The notes under the pieces: generated by a model
What the model saw: the letters and a program-made list of their open reading frames with translations, nothing else
What the model was told of the DNA's origin: nothing
Database searches by the model: none
Shown here: positions 12,592 through 23,102 of the stretch, piece after piece
How positions within the stretch are numbered: position 1 is the stretch's first letter
How the letters are laid out: every line of letters starts with the position of its first letter
Assembly: GCA_033629205.1 (NCBI GenBank)
Contig: CM066165.1
Coordinates: 38,503,447-38,567,446 of the forward strand
Length of the DNA stretch: 64,000 bases
Reading direction: 5' to 3'
Origin: Lithocarpus polystachyus
Taxonomy: Eukaryota > Streptophyta > Magnoliopsida > Fagales > Fagaceae
Translations under genes and position numbers: made by a program

Positions 12592-14457
12592 ATGTCTGAC
12601 AGGCGTTCGGGTGGTCAGGCCGAGAGTGGTTCAGTAGGGTCCTCGCAAGGATCCACCTGGCGGGAGCGAAGGCAGAAAAGACACGAAGACAGGCACCGTG
12701 GAGAAACCGGAGAACAGTCCGGCCAGAGCGCAGGATCGCGCCGAACTCACCAAACCGTGTCCGGCGCCACAGAGAATAGACAACCTGATCCGAGAGACGA
12801 AGAGCTAGAGCGGCTGCGCAGGCTGGTAAGGGATCTGGAGCTGGAGGCGGAAAGACGTCGGGGAGCGAATTTAGATCAAAGGGGGGGAAGACAGAGAGGA
12901 GCGAGGAACCGCCAGGGCGAACATTCCGAGCACTCTATCCATTCTCGGCAGCACGATCGTCCACATTCCCGGGAGAGGGTGGGATACCGGGAACGCTCCC
13001 GATCACGCGGTTATGCCGACCGTGGGTCGGATTCCCCCGAGGAGCAACGCCCGCGAAATGCAGCCATGGACGCTATGAGCCGGGCGCTACGTAAAGCCGC
13101 ACGGTCCCCGTTCTCGGATGAAATTGAACAGGCTCCGATGCCGAACAGATTTAATCGACCACCGTTCAATTCTTATGACGGAAAAACGGACCCGGTGGAG
13201 CATGTCAGTCATTACATTCACATGATGTCTTTGCACAAACACGATGATGCGCTGATGTGCAAGGTCTTCCCATCCAGTCTCGGCTCCACTGCGTTGAGAT
13301 GGTTTAACGGGCTCCCAAAGGGTTCTATTCGTAATTTCGCGGAACTGATTCAGGAGTTCGGTGCCCGGTTTGTGACATGTAGCCGGGTTCCGCAGCCCGT
13401 GGACGCGTTGCTGTCCATAAAGATGAGGGTTGGGGAGACCCTACGCAGTTACGCGAACCGCTATTGGGAACTCTACAACGAGATCGGAGGGGGTAATGAG
13501 AAGATAGCAGCAAGTACTTTTAGAATGGGGCTCCCAGAGGACTCCGAGCTACGAGAATCGTTGACTAGGAAACCTCCAGAGGGCATGAGACAGCTAATGA
13601 GGCGCATAGAGGAGTATAAACGCCTAGAAGATGATCGCATACAAAATAAAGGTAAAGCCCTGCAGACCACCCGTCCTCGGCAGTATGAATTTCAGCCGAA
13701 ACCTAGAAAGGGGCCAGCCGTCCAAGATCAAGGGTTACAGCATGAGGAAGTAAACGTACTGTTCAAGGAGCCAGTGCACAGGATAGTTGACCGGATAAAA
13801 AACGAGCCGTACTTCAGATGGCCGAGTAAGATGGCGGGCGATCCATCCCGGAGAAACCAAAATTTGTACTGTACATACCACAAGGATAAGGGACACACCA
13901 CCGAGCATTGCCGGGTGTTAAAGGATCACTTAGCGCAGTTGTTAAGGGCGGGGCACTTGAAAGAGTTCGTTATCAACACGGCAAACGCTGAAGGTGAACT
14001 GGGCGCAAAGCCGGGCAAGGGCCCCCGTCCACCTCCCATTAGAGTAATTGAGGTAATTCACGCTGCACCGAGGGATGTCATGAGGATCGGCAGGAGTGAG
14101 GTCTTGGTGACGACCCCGGCCGACATAGGTGCAGGGGAGTTATCACCTGCAAAAAGGGTGAAAATTGCCCGGGATATTATCGCGTTCGGCGATGAGGACC
14201 TCGTGGGAACGATCCAGCCACACGACGACGCACTGGTGGTGACGGCTCAGATAGGCGGCTTCTTGGTGAAGAGGTTGTTAGTGGACCAAGGAAGCGGCGC
14301 CGAGGTTATGTATCCCGACCTGTACAGGGGGCTCGGGCTGAGAGTCGAGGATCTCACGAAGTACGACACGCCCCTGATCGGCTTTGACAGCCAGGTAGTG
14401 GTTCCAGAGGGGCAAATCTCCCTCCCGTGGTCTTGGAAGGCAAGGAAGTCACAGTAA
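12592..14457 (+). CDS. gag: Element 1 gag with start of protease
   Basis: Capsid/nucleocapsid precursor of a Ty3/gypsy element, acting in cytoplasmic virus-like particles. The first about 165 residues are Arg-, Glu- and Ser-rich and disordered. Residues about 170-345 carry the plant retrotransposon gag domain, with FNSYDGKTDPVEHV and a TALRWFNGLP segment. A zinc knuckle near residue 425 has the form C-x2-H-x4-H-x4-C. The aspartic protease active site reads DQGSGA, with its Asp at about residue 565, a variant common in this lineage. The frame leaves the protease near codon 610 and ends at 14457, while the rest of the protease and pol continue in the frame one base back. That is a one-base deletion near 14428, not an obvious programmed frameshift. 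The start ATG lies 65 bp after the LTR. Confidence 0.9.
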   Translation: MSDRRSGGQAESGSVGSSQGSTWRERRQKRHEDRHRGETGEQSGQSAGSRRTHQTVSGATENRQPDPRDEELERLRRLVRDLELEAERRRGANLDQRGGRQRGARNRQGEHSEHSIHSRQHDRPHSRERVGYRERSRSRGYADRGSDSPEEQRPRNAAMDAMSRALRKAARSPFSDEIEQAPMPNRFNRPPFNSYDGKTDPVEHVSHYIHMMSLHKHDDALMCKVFPSSLGSTALRWFNGLPKGSIRNFAELIQEFGARFVTCSRVPQPVDALLSIKMRVGETLRSYANRYWELYNEIGGGNEKIAASTFRMGLPEDSELRESLTRKPPEGMRQLMRRIEEYKRLEDDRIQNKGKALQTTRPRQYEFQPKPRKGPAVQDQGLQHEEVNVLFKEPVHRIVDRIKNEPYFRWPSKMAGDPSRRNQNLYCTYHKDKGHTTEHCRVLKDHLAQLLRAGHLKEFVINTANAEGELGAKPGKGPRPPPIRVIEVIHAAPRDVMRIGRSEVLVTTPADIGAGELSPAKRVKIARDIIAFGDEDLVGTIQPHDDALVVTAQIGGFLVKRLLVDQGSGAEVMYPDLYRGLGLRVEDLTKYDTPLIGFDSQVVVPEGQISLPWSWKARKSQ

Positions 14458-17400
14458 CGTTCATAGTGGTTGCTTCATTTTCACCTTACACCGCAATTCT
14501 TGGGAGGCCGTGGATCCATGCAATGGGGGCCGTGCCGTCCACCCTACACGTAAAGATCAAGTTCCGGACCGAACAGGGCATCGCGGTGGTAAAGGGCAGC
14601 CAACGAACGGCCCGACAGTGCCTTGTTGCAGCGGTGAACCGGGAGAGTGAGACCACTGAGAAAGGGGGTCAACCTGAAGGGGCCCCTTCATAGCAATTAC
14701 TGCGGCCCTCGGGCGAAGCGGGGGCTAATCCCACCGAGGAACTGATCAGAGTGAGACTGTTGCCAGACGAGTGCAGGTATTTCCAAATAGGGGCCGGCTT
14801 GATGGACGAGGAAAGGGTGGGTATGTTGCTGCTTCTCGTCCGGAATGTGGATATATTCGCTTGGTGCCCATACGAGGTGCCCGGGGTAGACCCCGATTTC
14901 ATCGTTCATTGTCTCAATACCGACCCGACTATAACACCTAAAAGACAAAGGCCGAGAAGATCAGCGAAGGAGCACGTCGAGGCAGTGAAGATGGAAGTGA
15001 AAAAACTGAAGGAAGCAGGGGCAATAAAGGAGATCTTCTACCCGGACTGGTTAGCAAACACGGTGGTAGTAAAGAAGAAGAGTGGTAAGTGGAGGGTTTG
15101 TGTAGATTTCACGGATCTGAACCGAGCATGCCCGAGAGATCCGTTCCCAATGCCCAAAATCGACCAACTGGTAGACGCCACATGCGGACACCCCAGGATG
15201 AGCTTCCTGGACGCTTTCCAGGGTTATCACCAGATAGCCCTAGCAGTTGAAGATCAGGAGAAGACGGCATTTATCTCGCCGGAGGCCAACTATCACTACA
15301 CAGTGATGCCGTTCGGCCTAAAGAATGCCGGGGCTACCTATCAGCGAATGATGACGAGGATGTTCCGTGATAAGATAGGACACACGGTTGAAGTATACAT
15401 AGATGACATGGTCGTCAAAAGCAAACGCGAATCCGGACATGATGAGGATCTCCTCGGGGTGTTTGAAATCCTCCGGAGACATAGGTTGCGCCTTAATGCT
15501 GAAAAATGTGTATTCGGAGTGGGAGCAGGAAAATTTTTGGGATATCTGGTCAATACACGGGGAATAGAGGTCAACCCCGACCAGATCGGGGCCGTGATGA
15601 ATTTAACACCCCCGAGGAGCCCAAAGGAGGTGCAGATTCTGACTGGGATGTTGGCCGCCCTTAACCGGTTTATCTCAAAGTTTGCCGACCGGTGCCGCCC
15701 CTTTTACCAGCTACTGAAGAAATGGAGAGGGTTTACATAGGACGAGGAGTGTGACGAAGCATTCCAAGATTTGAAAACGTATCTGACACGGGCCCCCGTA
15801 CTGACCGCCCCACTGCCTGGAGAAGACTTATTTATGTACCTCTCGGTTTCAGAGCACGCGGCCAGTGCCGTGCTCTTAACGAACCGGGATACACAACGGC
15901 CCGTATATTACATTAGCAAGACCTTGGTCGATGCGGAAACCAGATATTTGCCATTGGAAAAGCTGGTGTTGGCACTAGTGCACGGTACTAGAAAGTTGCC
16001 GCACTACTTCCAAGCCCATACCGTGTATGTGTTAACCGAGTACCCTTTGCAGTCCTTATTGAGAAGATCAGACTTCACAGATCGGATAGCTAAATGGGGG
16101 ACCCGGCTGGGAGCCTTCGACATAAGATACAGGCCGAGGAATTCGATTAAGGGTCAGGTGTTGGCAGACTTTGTAGCCGAGTTCTCCCCTAAGAATGGAG
16201 GGGGAATGGTTTGCCAGGTAGTCTCCCCACCGTGGAAGGTCTATGTGGACGGTTCCTCAAGCTCAACAGGGGCCGGAGCCGGGATTGTCTTGATCACACC
16301 AGAGGGGATTTGGTTGGAACATTCCTTCAAACTCGGATTTAAGGCTTCCAATAACGAAGCAGAATATGAAGCGTTGCTTGCCGGCCTGAGAACTGCGGTG
16401 AGGTTAGGGGCAAAGAGCGTCGAAGTATACTCGGATTCCCGGCTGGTTGTCAACCAGCTGCAGGGATGCTTTGAAGCCAAGGATTCCAGAATGAGGAGGT
16501 ATTTGCAGCTGGCAAGAAGGGTCATGGCAGAGTTCCAGACAGTAAAAATAGCCCAGATTCCCCGAGGACAAAACAGACATGCAGATTCGCTGGCCACACT
16601 GGCCTCAACGCTAACCGAAAATGTGCCACGGATGATCAAGGTGGAACTTGTACAGGAGCCCAGCATCGTAGGAGTCGGGGAAGCTACCGGCCCCACAGTA
16701 GGCATTGAAAGCATCACTCGCGCCGGACCTTGCTGGATGGATCCTATCATTGAATTCCTGACTGATAATCAACCCCCGGGGAGTGAGAAGGAAACAGAGA
16801 AAATTCGTCGGGTAGCAGCCAGGTATTGGTTATCAACAGATCGGAAATTATACCGGAGATCCTATGGAGGACCGTACCTGTTGTGCTTACACCCCGGTCG
16901 GGTGAACGAACTGTTGACCGAGTTACACGATGGCGTGTGCGGTAGCCATGTGGGCGGACGTTCATTGGCGCACCGGGCAATCACCCAAGGATTTTGGTGG
17001 CCGCAGATGCAAAAAGATGCCGCTGAGTATGTACGGAAATGTGAGAAATGCCAAAGGCACGCCCCCTCGGTCCATCAACCAGCCGGGCCTCTCAACCCTG
17101 TTAGCAGTCCCTGGCCTTTCGCCCAATGGGGGCTGGATATCATCGGTCCGTTTCCCCGGGCTACGGGAAACCGGAGGTTCGTCCTCGTAGCCGTGGATTA
17201 TTTCACCAAATGGACTGAGGCTGAGGCATTAGCAAACATTAGAGACGCAGACGTCAAGAAGTTCGTGTGGAAGAACATAGTGACAAGGTTCGGGGTGCCG
17301 TACTGTCTCATATCGGACAATGGGTTACAGTTCGATAGCCGGGCATTTCGCGAATTTTGCAACGACCTGGGCATCAAGAACAGGTATTCGACGCCGGCCT

Positions 17401-17972
17401 ACCCTCAGAGCAACGGTCAAGCCGAGGCCGTTAACAAAACGATTGTGAGTGGATTAAAGAAGAGACTTGATGGAGCGAAAGGACGATGGGCGGAGGAGCT
17501 TCCTAGCGTGTTGTGGGCATATCGAACGACACCCCGGAGATCTACTGGGGAGACCCCATTTTCCATGGCCTACGGGGCAGAAGCCGTAATCCCAGCCGAG
17601 GTGCATTTATGCAGTGCACGGGTGAGGGGTTTTGACACCGGCCAGAATGAGAAAATGCTGGCACAGCGTTTAGATCTGCTCGAAGAATTCAGAGACACGG
17701 CCCTAATACAGCTCGCCGGGTATCAGCAGAAGATGGCTTGCCGCTACAACCAAAAGATAAGGGCGAGAGAGTTCAGTGCAGGGGACTTAGTTCTGCGACG
17801 AGCCGTGGGTAACATGCGTGATACCAACGCCGGGAAGCTGGCTGCAGCCTGGGAAGGACCGTACAGGGTGACCGCGATCGCTGGGGAAGGGGCTTATTAT
17901 TTGGAGAGCTTAGATGAAAAACCACTCCCTCGGCCATGGAACATTCATAACTTGAAGAAATTCTATTTTTGA
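14428..17972 (+). pseudogene. pol: Element 1 pol, interrupted: protease end, RT, two RNase H, integrase
   Basis: One frame runs from the frameshift near 14428 to the stop at 17970-17972, interrupted by TAG at 14691-14693 and 15738-15740. In order: end of the protease (AILGRPWIHAMGA); reverse transcriptase with the catalytic YIDD at 15396-15407; an RNase H-like region whose first acidic residue is not evident (LSVSE where Asp is expected), ending in QVLADFVAEF; a second, archaeal-type RNase H beginning at about 16240, with VDGSS, NNEAEYEALLAGL, YSDSRLVVNQ and HADSLA supplying the acidic residues; and integrase with an HHCC finger (CEKCQRH) and D,D,E motifs (GLDIIGPF, ISDNG, NGQAEAVNK). The dual RNase H marks the Tat lineage. 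The second stop falls just after the RT, where relatives normally have Trp. The frameshift and stops should block a full Gag-Pol. Confidence 0.92.
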
Positions 17973-18083
17973 GGAATTCTAAAAGAGACTATGGATCCGT
18001 TTATTATCCTGAATTCGTTTGTATTTATCGTGGTCACAGGGATGCATAGTTGGTGCAGTTTTGCTTGCCGGAAAACTCCTTAT
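17973..18083 (+). other. Spacer between integrase and repeat array
   Basis: Short 3' untranslated segment; no feature seen. Confidence 0.5.
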
Positions 18084-18756
18084 TTAAGGACAGAAACCTG
18101 TCCCCGGTTCGATCACGTTCACCGGACAGGTGGAAACCTAAACGTAAAATTTCTAAGGACAGAAACCTGTCCCCGGTTCGACCACGTTCGCCGGGCAGGT
18201 GGAAACCTAAACAAAAAATTTCTAAGGACGGAAACCTGTCCCCGGTTCGATCACGTTCGCCGGGCAGGTGGAAACCTAAACGTAAAATTTCTAAGGACAG
18301 AAACCTGTCTCCGGTTCGACCAAGTTCGCCGGGCAGGTGGAAACCTAAACGAAAAATTTCTAAGGACAGAAACCTGTCCCCGGTTCGATCACGTTCGCCG
18401 GGCAGGTGGAAACCTAAACGAAAAATTTGTAAGGACAGAAACCTGTCCCCGGTTCGACCACGTTCGAAAACGAAAAATTTCTAAGGACAGAAACCTGTCC
18501 CCGGTTCGATCACGTTCGCCGGGCAGGTGGAAACCTAAACGAAAAATTTGTAAGGACAGAAACCTGTCCCCGGTTCGACCACGTTCGCCGGGCAGGTGGA
18601 AACCTAAACAAAAAATTTCTAAGGACGGAAACCTGTCCCCGGTTCGATCACGTTCACCGGACAGGTGGAAACCTAAACATGAAATCTCTAAGAGCAGAAA
18701 CCTATCCCCAGTTCAATCGTGGTCACTGGGCAAGTGGAACCCTAAAAGCAAAATTC
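18084..18756 (+). repeat. Element 1 3' tandem array, 69-bp unit
   Basis: About ten head-to-tail copies of a 69-bp unit containing 'aaggacagaaacctgtcccc' begin near 18084, 18153, 18222, 18291, 18360, 18429, 18481, 18550, 18619 and 18688. The sixth copy lost 17 bp and the last is diverged. Since 69 is a multiple of three, long frames are open in it. One frame gives SR-type peptides (RSRSPGRWKPKRK). The 17-bp loss shifts frame without ending it, so these frames are probably a by-product. Tandem arrays in the 3' region of Tat/Ogre elements are a known source of satellites. Confidence 0.93.
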
Positions 18757-19138
18757 TTAAAACACGTAAAGGAAGAAAAACTCTATGGTCACTGTAAAGG
18801 TGTAATTCCGAAAGTGAAATTCTAAAACCATTATACTAGGGTTTGGTTGAACAAATTCTAACTGTCTTCACGGAACAATCGAGTTGAAAACAGAATGTTT
18901 GGGAATATGTAATAAGAACAAACATGCAACAATCAGATTAAGCACTTTAATAACTAAACAAGCCGGACTAAGTATGGATAAAACCAAGAGGTAAAATATT
19001 GTACGGACGCCACAACCCGGCGCCTAGGCAAACCAAGTGAATATTGTACAATAAGTCTAAGAAATTGTTCTGGCACCACAACCCGGTGCCTGGGAAAGAA
19101 AAGTAAATAAAGGTTAAAACATAAAAACACCAACAGAC
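18757..19138. other. Convergent 3' region between sense array and antisense gene
   Basis: This lies between the sense repeat array and the stop codon of the antisense gene, so it would hold the 3' UTR of the antisense transcript. Two related copies of a short segment are visible ('ccacaacccggcgcctagg' near 19010 and 'ccacaacccggtgcctggg' near 19076), about 66 bp apart. No coding sequence. Confidence 0.55.
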
Positions 19139-21650
19139 TCAAGTCGCGGGACTAAGCGGGGAGGGTGGAGATGAGCCTACCACGTCCCGTCCTTGGTTCT
19201 CCTCGGTGGGGGGTTGCTGAAACTCTTCGTCACCAGGAGCATTGAGGGCGCTGGATACCTCTAGATCGAGGTCTTCAACATGAGTATCGATTGCCCGGAC
19301 TAGCTCCCTCATGCTCGGGGTGTCCTCCTCGTCGGCAGGAATTGCTTGGCTCTGAACCGGGTTGGAAAAAGTAGGTCGAAGAATGTTTTCGGAGATCCAG
19401 AGCGGGGAGTCCCCGGGCACACCAACTGCTCGAAGGGCGGCCAACCAACCCTCCCCAAAGCCGTGAGACCTGGCTTGCGAAACGACGGGCTCCACGGAGT
19501 TCTCGGCGTCCGCGAAGCCCTCGTTGTACCATTTTTCTTCACACGCCTCCAAGGTCACCTTAAGATCAGCCACCTCATCAGCATGCGCCATTGCCAGGCT
19601 CTCGGCTTGTGCAAGTTTCAGCTCTGACTCATTTATCCTCTCCTCCAGCTCAGACACCCTCCTCTCGGCCTGCTCCTTGGCCTTCTCCTCCGATTGTGCC
19701 CTCCTCTCGGCGTTCTCGGCAGCCGCGGACCTCTCCCGTGCCGTTTCGGCAGCCACTTCCCTGAGCGCCTTCTCCCGCTCCGCGTCCTCAGCCAGCTCGT
19801 TCATTCTCTCACCGAGCATATGAGTAATCTGCGCGGCCTGCAACACAGTATCAGCGAGGTTAGAGGGAAACCAAGAAGTAAGTACATGCTAATTGAATCG
19901 ATTGAAGACGTAACAAGAAAACTCACTGCAACGGTGTGCCATTGAAGCCGCTTAACAATGGACTCTTCAGTGCCGTCCCGGAAAAACTGGACGTCCGCGG
20001 GCAGCATCAGACCACTGGCCAAACTATGAGCTACTCGGCCACCCTCCCCTTGCGCCCATAAACGCAGGCTTGCGGTGGTCGGCAGCGGCTCGTTTCCCAA
20101 CAAGAAGGTCGGTTGCCAACCGGGCGCCGGCCTGGAGGAGGAGGCCCGCCCGGCAACTCGCCGGATGGCCGGTTGTGAGCTACCGGCAGGCTCGCGTATC
20201 ACAATCCCGCCCGAGGGGCGGGGAGGGGTCTTGGAAGAAGCGTCACCGTGCCTCCCGGGAGGGGGCTCCTCAACGCGTTGCTTCTTCTTTTGTCTAGCAG
20301 GCGGAGGAGGTGGGGAGCGGTCTCGGGCCCGGGTTTGTTGCGGTTGGCCTTGTTGCCTCGGGCCGGGTAGGAAACGGTCCACGGTCAGCGTCCTTCTGGT
20401 AACCATCTCGTCAGTAGGGGTAGTAGTTCGGATACCTTCAGCAACGTGGGTCCGGGGTAGTTCGGACTCAGTGTGGCCTGGTTCAACTGGAACGTGTGCT
20501 CGTTCCCTTAGTAACCGGGAAACTCTTTCAGCAGATTCGTCTCGGACGGGGGGGAGATCGTCGGCTGTTGTGTAGCGTGGGCCGATATCCCGGGCTTCTC
20601 CTACGGTTAGTGAGGGGGGTAGGAAGTGGGCGTGCCGAACGTCAATATACGAGAGCAAGGGGCTATCTACTAAAAGAGCCTGAGAGAACGGCTGCCAAGT
20701 CCGGTAAGCGGGTATACAGCCCAAAATTAGATGGGATGCCCGGAGCTGCCCGTCCGTATGTACAAAAATCTCAGACCTTAGCACGAAATTGAGATCCCTC
20801 ACGTGCACTGATCTGATGTCCGGTGTGAACACTCTTCCGTCTGTAGAAGAAGGAGACAATAAATCAGGCCTCATTGCAAACGAGACAAAAGAAAGAATGA
20901 TGAAAAATAAGGAGAGGATAAGAGGGCAATAATAATAATAAAGGGAAAAGTTAGGGGGAGGTCGATGTGCGGTACGAACCAACTTCGCGCCGAGAAAGGG
21001 GGCAGGGAGCATCATCGGCAAATCAGTTGCCGCTCACCCGGACAAACTCCCCGGCGGAATTTTTATTGGAATCGGGTAGGCAGGAGATCAGCCGTACCCT
21101 CATATCTCTGACCTTCAAATAATAGTTGGTCCTTTTACTTCCGCACAGGCTATACATATGGTTTATGTCATTATGATCCAGTTGCAGACCATAAATTTGA
21201 TTCAATCGATCGACGCAACTGACTACCCGGAAAAAGTTGGGGGGAAGTTGCTCGGGAGACAGCCCGTAAAACCTAAGGGTGCTAAGTAACAGGAGGTTCA
21301 CGGGAAACCTAACCCCGCCCTCTAGAATGGCCATTAAAGGAAAAAAGGCAATATTGGGTCCTCTGTGTAGAGCAATTTCGCTCTCGTGACAATACGCAAC
21401 ATTCACATCCTCTGGGATGTTGAATGTACGCCTAAAGGAGGCTAAAGATGCTTCGGTGTTCAACAGATGAGCGTAACCCATTCTAAACAGTATGAAAACT
21501 AAGAAATGGAAGCTAAAGGAAGAGATAAAAGTAGAAAAGAGAGGCAGAAAACTTACTTGGGATTATAGGAGAGGGGTGTTCTGGGCTGGGAAATAACCAC
21601 TCAGATGAATGCTCGGCAGAGAGGGAATTCAGGAATTGAGGGGAATAAAA
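19139..21650 (-). pseudogene. Element 1 antisense spliced gene (PF04195-like plus coiled coil)
   Basis: Transcribed toward gag-pol. Proposed structure on the minus strand: TATA box at 21682-21674; non-coding exon from about 21650 to 21557; donor GTAAGT at 21556; acceptor TAG ending at 21483; coding exon 21482-20980 with ATG at 21481; intron 20979-20841; exon 20840-19927; intron 19926-19838; exon 19837-19139. The phases fit (502, 914 and 699 coding bases make one frame of 705 codons). The N-terminal exon (AILEGGVRFPVN, SPEQLPPNFFRVVSC) resembles the putative gypsy type transposon domain, PF04195. The middle is Pro/Arg-rich. The last exon starts with a long Ala/Glu/Arg-rich coiled coil. One in-frame TGA at 21025-21023 falls where element 2 has Trp. 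Introns antisense to the genomic RNA would not be spliced from it and so persist. The function is unknown. Confidence 0.75.
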
Positions 21651-21673
21651 GTGTTGGAATGACTTAAAATGGA

Positions 21674-21682
21674 CTATTTATA
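21674..21682 (-). promoter_or_regulatory. TATA box of element 1 antisense gene
   Basis: On the minus strand it reads TATAAATAG, placed about 25-30 bp before the presumed 5' end of a non-coding exon that finishes in a strong GTAAGTTTT donor (21556). It lies about 275 bp inside the 3' LTR, in the opposite direction to gag-pol. Element 2 has the same arrangement. Confidence 0.65.
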
Positions 21683-21943
21683 AGTGTGAAGAAAGCAATG
21701 ATGAGCATCATTTAATGAGGAGGAAAGAAGCGGGAAAAGGTGCGGCTTTTCACCTGCGGTGCCTCGGTTCGCGAACCGTCAGGCAATAATGATGGACAGA
21801 GTAGCTGGCTGGAGTGACGCGCCTTTTCAGGGCGCATTAAAATTTTGCCTACTAACCTTTCAGTACCAAAACTCCTTCTCCTTAAAACGGCAAAAACAGC
21901 ACCCGGGCCATCTTGATTCGTCCCCGGCAAGCGGATACTAATC

Positions 21944-21956
21944 AAGGGGGGGCTAT
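21944..21956 (+). other. Element 1 polypurine tract
   Basis: AAGGGGGGG followed by CTAT directly before the 3' LTR; this would prime plus-strand DNA synthesis. Confidence 0.85.
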
Positions 21957-22538
21957 TGTACGGTCCTGGCCCAAGCCTATTGAACGATCCTGGCCCAAGC
22001 CTTTATTTGGGCCGAGCGTAACTCGTCACCACGCAACACACGGGGCCCGAACAATCCCTCGTAAACTGGATGGGCTGGGCAGCAATGGGCTCCCGATAAG
22101 GTGTTTGATCACGGCGAAATGTGGTGTTCGGATTGGTCGGCAAGACACTCATGAAGTCGTTGCCGTGCATAACACAGCAACGAAGAGCAAGTTCCCAAGC
22201 CACTTCGCCGCCCAACTACCAAACTCCCACTTAAACACGATAACATTGGACCCTTTCTTCCACTATTGATTGGAGTAATCATAGCACCTCCACCCAGTGA
22301 AAGCTATAAATAAGAGAGAGTTGTGAAGAAGAAGGGGGTTGGAGAGGAGAGAGAAGAATGAGTTACAGAGAGAAAGGAAATTGTTGGATGGAGAACGGAC
22401 TGATCGGGAAGTGAGTGAGCTGAGTGGGCCTTAACATATTGGGCTCCTCATTGTAGGAAAAACAAAGCCCACACTACAAATAAATTGAGCCCAAGAGAGA
22501 GAGAGTCTGGTCGAATCATCTCTTGCTTGGTACGCACA
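21957..22538 (+). repeat. Element 1 3' LTR (582 bp)
   Basis: Same length as the 5' LTR, with about six differences seen by eye, including two adjacent ones in 'cttaaacacg' and single transitions elsewhere. The TSD copy GTTTC follows at 22539-22543. Confidence 0.95.
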
Positions 22539-22630
22539 GTTTCATTTAAGATTATTTTAATCTTTTATATATGTAGTTTCTCACTTTCAGTCTTTGACAG
22601 CAACAGGTTTGCGTTAATTTTGTTTAAGTT

Positions 22631-23013
22631 TCAGGCTGAAATCACATTTTTGTTTCTACATTTTCAAGCGATTCTCACTTTGGTCTTTAAATTTTATTTT
22701 TACCGCTTTTAGTCTTTATCCTGAAAAATGATTCTCGTTTTGGTCTATGCCGTTACATCAGATACAGAAAATGCACACGTGACAAATGACAGAATTAAAA
22801 AAATATTAAAAATATTTTATTTTATTTTAAAATAAAATAAAATTTTAGTTATCAATAATTTTAAAACAAAAATATTAAAAATACTGTTCTTCATGTTCTT
22901 CCCCCAAGAACATGGTTACCCAGATTTTCTTCTCTTTTATTTCATTTTCTTAGCATCCAAACAAGCAAAAACATATACAAAACCATGATTAAACTCAGTT
23001 ACTCTAACACAAT
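22631..23013 (+). repeat. Left inverted arm of the Mutator-like element
   Basis: Complementary to 23456-23822 with scattered differences. The arm is AT-rich and contains the self-complementary stretch 'attttattttaaaataaaat'. It also carries 'ttctcactttggtcttt', a phrase typical of plant MULE ends. Confidence 0.85.
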
Positions 23014-23102
23014 CATCTAACAAAATCCAAATAGTCACCATGGTCTTCTGAGATCTGATCTTCTCTCTCTTTAAACCCATATAGTCACCGTAGTTTGATT
23101 GG

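Larger units (their letters stand above)
11946..22538 (+). mobile_element. Element 1: Tat-lineage Ty3/gypsy LTR retrotransposon
   Basis: A complete element of 10,593 bp flanked by the 5-bp target duplication GTTTC (11941-11945 and 22539-22543). It has two 582-bp LTRs beginning TG and ending CA, a primer binding site, gag, protease, reverse transcriptase, a first RNase H-like region, a second archaeal-type RNase H, integrase, a 69-bp tandem repeat array, an antisense spliced gene and a polypurine tract. The order RT, two RNase H domains, integrase, with a long 3' region carrying tandem repeats and an extra gene, is typical of the Tat group (Retand, Ogre and relatives). The LTRs differ at about 6 sites by eye (about 99% identity), so the insertion is fairly recent. 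The coding region is broken by one frameshift and two stops, so this copy is probably not autonomous. Confidence 0.95.

Noticed and set aside
16241..16750. Long minus-strand frame of 169 codons opposite element 1 RNase H
   Set aside because: It lies fully opposite a strongly supported pol domain and has the composition expected of a complement; no start context, splice site or family signature was seen. The same applies to the frames at 53587-53970, 54814-55230 and 56146-56628 in element 2.
17991..18797. Protein of 268 codons after integrase
   Set aside because: It is a translation of the 69-bp tandem array; the 17-bp loss in one unit changes the peptide from one type to another, which argues against selection on a protein.
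21023..21038. Alternative donor CGG/GTGAGC at 21038-21037 for the element 1 antisense gene
   Set aside because: It would avoid the TGA stop, but the joined exon would then be out of phase with the well-conserved next exon. The donor at 20979 fits the phase and matches element 2.
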